Source of the DNA: Streptomyces nigrescens
GTDB lineage: Bacteria; Actinomycetota; Actinomycetes; Streptomycetales; Streptomycetaceae
Direction: 5' to 3'
DNA: 64,000 bases
Assembly: GCA_024349765.1 (NCBI GenBank)
Contig: AP026073.1
Coordinates: forward strand, 7,006,001-7,070,000
The first letter of the stretch is position 1; each line of letters begins with the position of its first letter. The position numbers and the translations under genes are program-made. Below the pieces are notes generated by a model. It was not told the origin of the DNA, did not search any database, and was given only the letters and a program-made list of their open reading frames with translations. This document shows positions 35,926-43,056 of the stretch, one piece after another.

Positions 35926-36067
35926 GCGAGGTGACCCTGGCGCCGTGAGTACGGGCAGGCCGAGGCCGAGGGAGGAGCCGAGCCGGGGCACCACTACGGC
36001 CCTCACTCGCCCACGGCCCCCGCCCACAAGCCCCCCGCTCGCCCGGAGGCCGCCCCGCCCCCGCCCG

Positions 36068-37183
36068 CTACCGCACCACCGCCATCTCCCTGGCCGTCTC
36101 GTTCAGCCGCCGGCCGCCCGACTCCGTGCACGTCACGATGTCCTCGATCCGCACCCCGAACCGTCCCGGCAGGTAGATCCCCGGCTCGATCGAGAAGCAC
36201 ATCCCCGGTACGAGCGGCAGATGCTCGCCCTCCACCAGGTACGGCGGCTCATGCGTGGTGACCCCGATGCCGTGCCCGGTCCGGTGGATGAAGTACTCGC
36301 CGTACCCCGCCGCCTTGATCACCCTCCTGGCCACCCGGTCGACCTCCTGGCAGGCGATGCCCGGCCGCACCGCCTCGAAGGCCGCCTGCTGCGCCTCCCG
36401 CACGATGTCGTGCACCTTGCGCTCCTCGGCCCCCGGTTCCCCGACGTGCACCGTGCGCGACGTGTCCGACCCGTAGCCGTCCTTGAGGCCACCGAAGTCG
36501 AGCACCACCATGTCGCCGTCCTCGATGACCCGCTCCCCCGCCTCGTGGTGCGGGTTCGCGCCGTTGGGGCCCGACCCGACGACCGTGAAGTCCACCTGGC
36601 TGTGCCCGTGTTCGATCAGCAGCCGGGCGAGATCCGCGGCCACCTCCGACTCCCGCCGGCCCTCGAAGCGGACCCCCAGGATCTTCTCGTACGTGGCGTC
36701 CGCGGCCGCCCCGGCCGCCGCCAGCCGCGCCACCTCGTGGGCGTCCTTGACGGCGCGCAGCATCGGCAGCACCTCCGTCAGCGCCGCGTACGCAGCCCCC
36801 GGCACCGACCGCTGGAGGCCCAGCAGATGCAGCGCCCAGGTCGCGTCGGACACCCCGTAACGCCCGTCCGGACGCATCCACGTGGCGAGCTCCGCATACG
36901 GGTCCGCGCCATCGCTCCACCCGGACACCTCCAGCGCGCCCGCCCCGGCGGCCTGCTCCGCGTCCGGCTGCTCCAATACGGGCACCAGCAGCCGCGCGCG
37001 CCGGCCGGGCTCGATCAGCAGGGCCGTCAGCCGCTCGGTGACGGCGGGCGGCCGATAGCCGCACAGCCACACCAGATCCGGCCCGGGCGTCACCAGCAGC
37101 CCGGCCAGCCCGGCAACGGCCGCCGCCCGCCCCGCCCGCTCCAACCGCCGCTCGTAGTCCTCTTGCATCATCGAAGTCACCAT
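36068..37183 (-). CDS. M24 family aminopeptidase (Xaa-Pro type)
   Basis: 371 residues. The creatinase-like N-terminal domain (VWLCGYRPPAVTERLTALLI, about 40-130) precedes a pita-bread catalytic domain whose five metal ligands are visible: Asp in VVLDFGG, Asp in GSDTSRTVH, His in HRTGHGIG, Glu in FSIEPGIY and Glu in VRIEDIV. It removes N-terminal residues ahead of proline from peptides. ATG 37183 is the first start that avoids a low-complexity upstream extension; no strong RBS is seen, so an ATG a few codons downstream is possible. Confidence 0.9.
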   Translation of the reverse strand: MVTSMMQEDYERRLERAGRAAAVAGLAGLLVTPGPDLVWLCGYRPPAVTERLTALLIEPGRRARLLVPVLEQPDAEQAAGAGALEVSGWSDGADPYAELATWMRPDGRYGVSDATWALHLLGLQRSVPGAAYAALTEVLPMLRAVKDAHEVARLAAAGAAADATYEKILGVRFEGRRESEVAADLARLLIEHGHSQVDFTVVGSGPNGANPHHEAGERVIEDGDMVVLDFGGLKDGYGSDTSRTVHVGEPGAEERKVHDIVREAQQAAFEAVRPGIACQEVDRVARRVIKAAGYGEYFIHRTGHGIGVTTHEPPYLVEGEHLPLVPGMCFSIEPGIYLPGRFGVRIEDIVTCTESGGRRLNETAREMAVVR

Positions 37184-37380
37184 GCCGGCGAACTTACGCC
37201 GCCCACCCCGCCACCCCAGCCGAAACCCGCCGTCGACGAGCGCCTTCTCGACCCCGCCACGGCTGCACGCCCCCTGTCCCGGTACGCCCCCGCCCCGGCA
37301 CGCCCCCTGACCCGGCGCGGTCAGGGCGACAGGAGCCGGGCGATGCGGGCCGTGTGGGGACTCCGGGTCCCGTGCCCCTG

Positions 37381-38703
37381 TCAGTGCCTGCGCTTGCCGT
37401 GCCGGTTGGCCTTCTTGGGGCCTGGTGTGACGTCGGGCGCCCTCTCCGGCTTCCGCTCGGCAGGCTCCGGGGGTGCGGAAGCAGTCCCGTACGACGTCGA
37501 GGGGGGCGGCGTGGCGGGGCTCGTGCTCGTGGACGGGTTGGTCTGCGACCCCTGCGCCGAGCCGGTGCCGGGCGAGAACCACACCATGCCCGCCACCAAC
37601 GCCAGGGTGAAGAGGCCGGCACCGCCCAGCACAGCCACCAGCCGGGAACGGCGGAGAAACGGCAGGCGTGAGCGGCGGCTCGCGGCCCGGTGCACGCTCG
37701 TTCGCCACTCGGTGTCCGCCACCGGGGCGAAGGCACCGTCCAAGTGGCCGGTGCGGGCGGGGACGGAGCTTGCAGGGGAGCCGGTGGCGTGCGGCCGGTC
37801 CGGACGGCCGGGATGCCGGTGCTCACTCGGCAGCGGCTCCCGCGCACCGCGCCAGGCTCCGCGCCCGAACCAGTCCGCCACCTCGTCAGCCGTGGGTCGG
37901 CCCTCGGGCTCCTTGGCCAGCAGACCGAGCAGATAGCTCTCGAAGGCGGGCGGTAGAGCGGCGCCGAGTTGCCGGGGTGGGACCGGGGCGGCATCGAGGT
38001 GCTGATGAAGCACCGCGAGCGCACTGTCCGCCTGGAACGGCGGCCGACCGGTGAGGAGTTGGTAGAGCACGCAGCCCAGGGAGTACACGTCGGATGCCGG
38101 GCCGGCGGTGCGGCCCAGGGCCCGCTCGGGCGCGAGGTAAAGGCTGGTGCCGACGATCTGCCCGGTGGCGGTGAGCGCGGCACCGGGGTCGTCGAGGAAG
38201 CGGGCGATGCCGAAGTCGCCGATCTTCAGGGTGCCGTCAGCGCCCAGCAGGAGGTTGGCCGGCTTGATGTCCCGGTGCACGATGCCCTGCCGGTGCGCGG
38301 CGGCCAGCCCCACGGCGGCCTGTGCGGCGATACGGGCCACGTCCGCGGCGGGGCGCGGTCCGGAGACGAGGAGCAGGTCGGCGAGGCTGCCCCCGTCGAC
38401 GAGCTCCATCACCAGGAACAGACGGTCTTCGTACTCGCCGAAGTCGAGAACGCCGACCACATGCGGGTGGCTGAGGCGGCCGGCGGTCTGCGCCTCCAGC
38501 CGGAAGCGGGAGGGCGCGGTGGGGTCGGAGCCGTGGGAGAGCAGGAGTTTCACGGCAACCGGTCTGCCGAGGGTCTCGTCGAAGGCCCGCCAGACCTCCC
38601 CCATCGCGCCCCGCCCGATGGTGTCCCGCAGCCGGTATCGGCCCGCTATCAGCACTTGTTCTTCATCCTCATGCCCAAAGACGTCTTGATCACCGCAAGC
38701 CAT
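37381..38703 (-). CDS. Membrane Ser/Thr protein kinase (PknB-like)
   Basis: 440 residues. The Hanks-type kinase domain (about 20-275) is complete: IGRGAMGEVWRAF (P-loop), VAVKLLL (Lys), GIVHRDIKPANLLLG (catalytic loop), IGDFGIARF (Mg loop) and LYLAPERALG. A juxtamembrane segment, one membrane helix (VAVLGGAGLFTLALVAGMVWF, about residues 345-365) and a short Ser/Thr/Pro-rich external tail ending in KKANRHGKRRH follow. There are no PASTA repeats. Single gene; the ligand is unknown. Confidence 0.93.
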   Translation of the reverse strand: MACGDQDVFGHEDEEQVLIAGRYRLRDTIGRGAMGEVWRAFDETLGRPVAVKLLLSHGSDPTAPSRFRLEAQTAGRLSHPHVVGVLDFGEYEDRLFLVMELVDGGSLADLLLVSGPRPAADVARIAAQAAVGLAAAHRQGIVHRDIKPANLLLGADGTLKIGDFGIARFLDDPGAALTATGQIVGTSLYLAPERALGRTAGPASDVYSLGCVLYQLLTGRPPFQADSALAVLHQHLDAAPVPPRQLGAALPPAFESYLLGLLAKEPEGRPTADEVADWFGRGAWRGAREPLPSEHRHPGRPDRPHATGSPASSVPARTGHLDGAFAPVADTEWRTSVHRAASRRSRLPFLRRSRLVAVLGGAGLFTLALVAGMVWFSPGTGSAQGSQTNPSTSTSPATPPPSTSYGTASAPPEPAERKPERAPDVTPGPKKANRHGKRRH

Positions 38704-39415
38704 GGCTCACCGTGGGGCGCGGATCAAGGTGCGGGGTGCCGCAGCGCCCCAGCGTATCGGCCCTGCGACCTCGTCCTTTCCGGGCGGCGCAGCGCCCGGC
38801 CGCTACGGGCAGCCCCACCAGAGGACGAGGATGCGTGCATGGTTCCCGGCCGAGTCGTGACGGCTTTGGGTTGCGCCGTTCACAAGAGCGCTGGGTTCGT
38901 GGCCATCTCCCGCCACCAGTGACATTCCAGGGCCACAACGCGCAGGAAGGAGTGACCCGATGATGAGGGTCGAGGCGCCCGCCCTCGTGGCGAGGTAAAC
39001 GCGGGCGCCGAGCGCAGGAGCGGACTGGTTCCCCCCGTGCCGGCCCGCTCCTGCGCGCATACGGCAGTTCTCGCATGCGTGCACGACTATCTGCCCGGCA
39101 TGCGACGCGGTGACGCGCGACTGTCAGATCTCCATCCGGAGCGTCATCTCTGCATCCGGAGCATCATCGCGCTCCGGCATTCTTCGGTGCAGCGCGCCCG
39201 CGGAAAGCGGACGAGGATGAGGATGAGGTCGTCGGAAGAAGCGGGTGCTTTCACGCAGAGCGCCGATGACGTTCGTCGCGAGACCCGGGTGCCGGTGCCG
39301 GCTCCGCGCTCGGCGTCACTCGGCACCCCGGTGTTCTGAAATCCGGGTTCTCATGGCCCGATAACCAACGCCGTGGACTCGAGGCGCCAAAAGCGAGCAC
39401 TCTCGGATGGTTACC
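38704..39415. other. Gene-free left flank of accessory island
   Basis: About 700 bp with no open frame showing Streptomyces codon bias, an RBS and recognisable sequence together. It contains short direct repeats (ATCCGGAGCGTCATC and ATCCGGAGCATCATC near 39134 and 39154). Probably promoter DNA for the kinase plus decayed foreign DNA. No third copy of the tRNA-Thr attachment sequence was found here. Confidence 0.55.
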
Positions 39416-39709
39416 TCAGGCCGGGCTTTTCGCCCAATCGATGAGCCGAGCCCACCAGCCGCTCCTCGACCGATCCGGTGGACTTCCCGAGCCCCCGGGA
39501 GCGTGTGTGCGTCGCGCCACCCCGTCCTGTCGGGCTGGTGCCGATTCCGATCGAGTCGGCGCCTCCACTGCGCGCGCACGCTTGCGTTCCCCAGGCTCAC
39601 ACGTGCACCGCCGAGCAGCTGGTACACCCATGAGCACTTGGTCCACATGCCTCCCGCACCCCTCATAGGTCAACTTCCGGCACGACGGACAGACAGCACG
39701 TTGGCACAT
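39416..39709 (-). CDS. Small Cys-rich protein with GWW-DW tail
   Basis: 97 residues beginning MCQRAVCPSCRKLTYEGCGRH. The Cys/His pattern (C-x4-C-x2-C-x7-C-x2-H, then C-T-C) suggests a zinc or other metal site in the first 40 residues. A basic, low-complexity linker follows, and the protein ends SGWWARLIDWAKSPA. A tail of the same pattern ends the divergently encoded 178-residue protein. ATG at 39709 has a GGAGG RBS. Small proteins with the MC-x5-CxxC start are widespread in actinobacteria without known function. Its location opposite a YeeE/YedE operon suggests sulfur handling (inference). Confidence 0.78.
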   Translation of the reverse strand: MCQRAVCPSCRKLTYEGCGRHVDQVLMGVPAARRCTCEPGERKRARAVEAPTRSESAPARQDGVARRTHAPGGSGSPPDRSRSGWWARLIDWAKSPA

Positions 39710-40149
39710 GATCGCCTCCATGAGTTCTTCGTTCGATATCCACGATATTCACGCCATCACCACAAGAGACTCCAGAATTTACAACCCCTTCAGAAACATC
39801 TGCCTCACACCCGCGCGGACGGCGCCCGCGAAGTCGCATCACGACCCGAGAAGCCTCGCCCACGGTCGCAATTCATCCGGACATGAGAGGCAGACGCCGC
39901 ATATCCGTCGCGGAGAGTATCTCACCAAGTAGTGCCAAGTGACCTGTTTGAAAAAAATCCCTGAGTTGCTCGGGACGCCGAAACAATGGTTGCATCGCGC
40001 CCGGTCGAGAACGGGAGGCACCGCGCCTTATTTTCATTGCCCATCACCGCATTGCTTTTGAGGCCGTCGACCGGGCACAGCAAGGGCAGGAATCGAGAAC
40101 GGCAACCACTCTCCCCGAACGGGTGGTGCGCCGGTCAGAAGGGAGCAAC
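39710..40149. other. Divergent promoter region of the sulfur module
   Basis: 440 bp, clearly lower in GC than the surroundings, with A-rich runs (TTTGAAAAAAATCCC near 39947). Just upstream of the small Cys-rich gene is GATATC-CAC-GATATT (39735-39749), a possible operator half-site pair. No gene supported. Confidence 0.55.
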
Positions 40150-40686
40150 GTGAGTTGCTCGCATGCCACAGGATGCCCCCTTTTCCCCCTACTCAGGGCG
40201 AGCTTGCAAGGTTGGCGCGAGTACTACTGCGACAGCGCAGACCGATGGCTCGGCTGTGCGCGCTACCAGATGTCACTCACCGGCGAGCGCGTGCCGATCA
40301 GCCTGCTACCCAACGGAGTCCGCGCGCGACACCTCGAAGCCCCGGCCGAGGCGGGCCGATCCGGCGCCGCCGGCACGGCGGCGACCCCCCGACAGTCCCC
40401 GCCGCCACGACCCGCTCCGGCGTCGCCGGAGACCGCGTCCCGGCCCCGGCCGGCACCGGCCCGGCCACGTGAGCGGTCACGGCCAGGGCCTGCAACCGCG
40501 CCACCGGAAGCCATGGACCGGTTCGGGGCACCACCTCCGCCAGCAGCTGTCCGGCATGACCAGCCGTCACCGCCCCCACAGGCTCTCCGACCTTCGGACA
40601 GCCCCGCTCGACACACCCGGCAGGCGCGCGGCTCGAAGCGCGGCTGGTGGGCTCGATTCGCCGATTGGATGAGAGGACCCGCATGA
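40150..40686 (+). CDS. Cys-rich protein with GWW-DW tail, first gene of YeeE operon
   Basis: 178 residues, GTG start behind GAAGGGAG. The N-terminal domain (about 1-58) reads [32 protein letters not shown] and ends VPISLLPNG. Its four conserved-looking Cys suggest metal or Fe-S binding or sulfur relay. A Pro/Ala/Arg-rich disordered linker of about 100 residues leads to the tail [15 protein letters not shown], which matches the tail of the divergent 97-residue protein. The stop overlaps the transporter start (ATGA). I recognise the domain shape but no assigned function. Confidence 0.75.
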   Translation: MSCSHATGCPLFPLLRASLQGWREYYCDSADRWLGCARYQMSLTGERVPISLLPNGVRARHLEAPAEAGRSGAAGTAATPRQSPPPRPAPASPETASRPRPAPARPRERSRPGPATAPPEAMDRFGAPPPPAAVRHDQPSPPPQALRPSDSPARHTRQARGSKRGWWARFADWMRGPA

Positions 40687-41339
40687 GCACCTACTGGCCC
40701 TGGTGGGCGGGCGCTGTCGGGCTCGCTCTGGTCACCGTCAACCACACCCTCATCACCGATCGGTCCCTCGGGGTGTCGGCCGCGTGGGATCGCGTGCTGC
40801 ACTGGCGTCGCGAACGCCAACTGGAGCGGATGGACGAGGAGTTCGCCGACGACCAAGCTCTGGCCGAGGCCCTTGCCGCAGCCACGGCGGAGCACTTCGG
40901 CACGGACACCGGCGCGCCTACCGCGCCGCAGGTTCCGCACGAGACGTCGCAGCCGCTCGAAGCCGACGCCGAATCGGCGGCGAGCGAGCGCCCGGCGGCC
41001 ACCGGCCTGCGCCCGGCCCCGCTGGTCACTCAGGCCGCCCTGCTGATGTCGATCTTCCTCGGTGGGTTCATCGCCGCGGTCACCTCCGGGCGGTTCCACC
41101 TCCGCTACGACATGGGCCCGGGTTTCCGGCACCTGGTCACCGCCGATTCGACCACCATGATCGCCACGCTGTTCGTGGGAGGTGTGCTGGTCGGCTTCGG
41201 CACCCGGCTGGCCGGTGGGTGCAGCTCCGGCCACGGACTCAGCGGCTGCGGCCGGCTGCGCCCGGTCAGCATCGTCGCGACCGCCGTGTTCTTCGGCACC
41301 GCCGTCGCGGTGTCGTTCCTCCTGTGGAAGGTGATCTGA
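40683..41339 (+). CDS. YeeE/YedE-type sulfur transporter, N-terminal half protein
   Basis: 218 residues. One membrane helix ([20 protein letters not shown]) and an unusual acidic soluble insert (about residues 30-105, [20 protein letters not shown]) precede three to four helices. The hallmark [20 protein letters not shown] carries the conserved Cys of thiosulfate or persulfide transporters. It corresponds to the PmpA half of split YeeE/YedE systems. It overlaps both neighbours by 1-4 bp, so the three genes form one translationally coupled operon. Confidence 0.88.
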   Translation: MSTYWPWWAGAVGLALVTVNHTLITDRSLGVSAAWDRVLHWRRERQLERMDEEFADDQALAEALAAATAEHFGTDTGAPTAPQVPHETSQPLEADAESAASERPAATGLRPAPLVTQAALLMSIFLGGFIAAVTSGRFHLRYDMGPGFRHLVTADSTTMIATLFVGGVLVGFGTRLAGGCSSGHGLSGCGRLRPVSIVATAVFFGTAVAVSFLLWKVI

Positions 41340-41755
41340 TGCGCACCCGAGGCGCGATCCTGCTGGCCAGCATCATCACCGGACTGGCCCTCGGCTACAC
41401 CGTCACCAACATCGGTTTCGGCGACTACGCCGAGCTGAACCGCATGTTCACCTTCCAGGACCTGCGCATGTTGCTCTCCTTCGCGGGTGCCGTGGTGATC
41501 CTGGTGTGCGCGTTCGCTCTGCTGCGGGTCCGCCGCACCCCAGGGCGCATCCACGCCGGCGTGATCCCCGGCGCGGTGTTGTTCGGTACCGGCTGGGCGA
41601 TCTCAGGCGGGTGCCCGGCGATCCCGATCATCCAGGTCGCCAGCGGATACCTGCCTGCCCTGATCACCATCGTCGGCGTCATCGTCGGCATCCGGTTGTG
41701 CCGTTGGGCCAACGCCCGGTACTTCCACCTCGACCGCGGATCCTGCGGGCTGTGA
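41339..41755 (+). CDS. YeeE/YedE-type sulfur transporter, C-terminal half protein
   Basis: 138 residues with four membrane helices (ILLASIITGLALGYTVTNIG, MLLSFAGAVVILVCAFALL, IPGAVLFGTGWAISGG, LPALITIVGVIVGIRL). GWAISGGCPAIPIIQ is the second conserved Cys motif of the family (PmpB half). Together with the preceding gene it should form the inward sulfur-compound channel. TGATG overlap with the preceding stop. A decayed integrase end follows. Confidence 0.88.
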   Translation: MRTRGAILLASIITGLALGYTVTNIGFGDYAELNRMFTFQDLRMLLSFAGAVVILVCAFALLRVRRTPGRIHAGVIPGAVLFGTGWAISGGCPAIPIIQVASGYLPALITIVGVIVGIRLCRWANARYFHLDRGSCGL

Positions 41756-41786
41756 CCCGGCACCCCCGCCGCGTCGTCCGCTGCGG

Positions 41787-41912
41787 GAGATCCTCGGGCG
41801 CAGCCGGATCAGCATGACCACGCACGCCTACGCACATGTGGCGCAGGACACACAGCGCGAGGCGATCAGCCGCACGGACAGGCCGCCGGAGCGACGGATC
41901 GCTCGCGAATGA
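41787..41912 (+). pseudogene. Tyrosine integrase, C-terminal remnant
   Basis: The last 41 codons of a tyrosine recombinase (EILGRSRISMTTHAYAHVAQ, containing the catalytic Tyr, to RRIARE) aligned closely with the end of the integrase at 47151. No upstream integrase sequence is left; the preceding bases belong to the transporter operon and a 30-bp junction. Confidence 0.85.
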
Positions 41913-41955
41913 TCGCCGACGCCGTTGATGTCGCCCATGGATGTCGATGGACGTC

Positions 41956-41990
41956 AGAAGCCCCGGGCCGCCAACTGGCCCGGGGCTTCT
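41956..41990. terminator. Terminator after integrase remnant
   Basis: Perfect 14-bp inverted repeat AGAAGCCCCGGGCC...GGCCCGGGGCTTCT with a 7-nt loop and trailing TT. A diverged copy lies at 47185-47219 beside the tRNA. Confidence 0.85.
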
Positions 41991-42005
41991 TCCCTGTTCA
42001 CGTCC

Positions 42006-42048
42006 AGAGCCCCTGTCGGATTCGAACCGACGACCTTCGCTTTACAAG
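42006..42048 (-). other. tRNA-Thr 3' half, attachment-site remnant
   Basis: Identical over 38 bp (42011-42048) to 47241-47278, the T-arm to anticodon part of tRNA-Thr. One C of the acceptor stem is missing and the 5' half is absent, so it is not a functional tRNA. It is best read as an att site duplicated by integration. Confidence 0.85.
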
Positions 42049-42284
42049 TGGGGTCGAATCCTTGATCGAGGGCGTTCACATCTGCCGGGTGGTGCTGTTC
42101 TTGCCGTTCAGCGCCACCCGGTCTGATGCTGGGTCCGGCTTTCAGCGCCGCGTGTTCGGCCGTCCGCTCACGCATCGCTCACGCAGGAAGAGGGTCGGCA
42201 CAGCGGGATTGTGAACCCAAGACCTCTTCGGCTCTGTCTCGGCGCGCCACGCCCACGTCACCCCGTCATGCGCCGACGCCTCAT

Positions 42285-42840
42285 ACATTGCCTTTCCGGC
42301 GATTGCCAGATCGGCGTCAGTGTGAACCTGGTGTCCGACCGCGCCTCCTCAGCCGTCGACTGACGCCTGTTCCTGCCCGAGAGCTGGGACGACGCCAAGA
42401 ACACCGACGATGCGCGGCCGGCCGAGGCGATCCGCCGGGCCAAGGCCGCCATCCCGGCACCGAGCGGCACCGGGAAAAGTGGCGCCTGGCCCTGGACATG
42501 CTCGTTGAGGTCGCCGGGACTGGGAGCTGCCCGATCTGCCGGTCGTCGCCGACGCCGCTACGGAGACGCCACGGGCTTTCGGGAGGGCCTGACCGAGCGC
42601 GGCCTGCCTACGCGTTCGCGGTCAAGGCCACCATCATCGCCCACCCGGGCGACGCCATACCGAGCGCCCGCCGCATTCCAGGCAGGGCCGCCCTCTCACG
42701 AGCGCCTACCCGAAGCCGCACACCACCACCCTGCGTGCGCTGGCCCCTGGCCGCCGGAAAGGTGGCGCCCCACACCGTCTTCTGGCGCCAGGGCCGCAGA
42801 GCCACCAAGCACCATCCCGACGCCGATCTCACATTGGCCT
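42285..42840 (+). pseudogene. Transposase relic (IS701/DDE_5-like)
   Basis: Translations in alternating frames give pieces typical of this transposase type: SVNLVSDRASSAVD, RLFLPESWDDAKN, HREKWRLALDMLVEV, FREGLTERGLP and FAVKATIIAHPGDA. An in-frame TGA replaces the Trp before RLFLPE (near 42361) and at least two frameshifts follow. Clearly inactive. Confidence 0.75.
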
Positions 42841-43056
42841 GTCGAGTGCGCGTGGTGGTTTCGTGGGAACCGGTAGGTATGTCCTTTCGTCTAGCACGTG
42901 GGTGAACCCAGGCAAAGCCCTCTGTGGGTGCAGGTGCGCAATCGCGCGACGATCACAGAGGACACTGGCTAGACGTTGAGTGAAGTCCGGACCTTGAAGC
43001 GTGTTGGCGCTTGAAGCGCTACAGGTGTACGGCGCGGAGATTCTGAGGAGCCATCG

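Noticed and set aside
38704-39415. Several 80-130-codon frames on both strands
   Set aside because: None combines RBS, codon bias and recognisable sequence; the stretch is described as gene-free.
42006-42048. A second tRNA-Thr gene
   Set aside because: Only the 3' half is present and one acceptor base is missing; interpreted as an att remnant.
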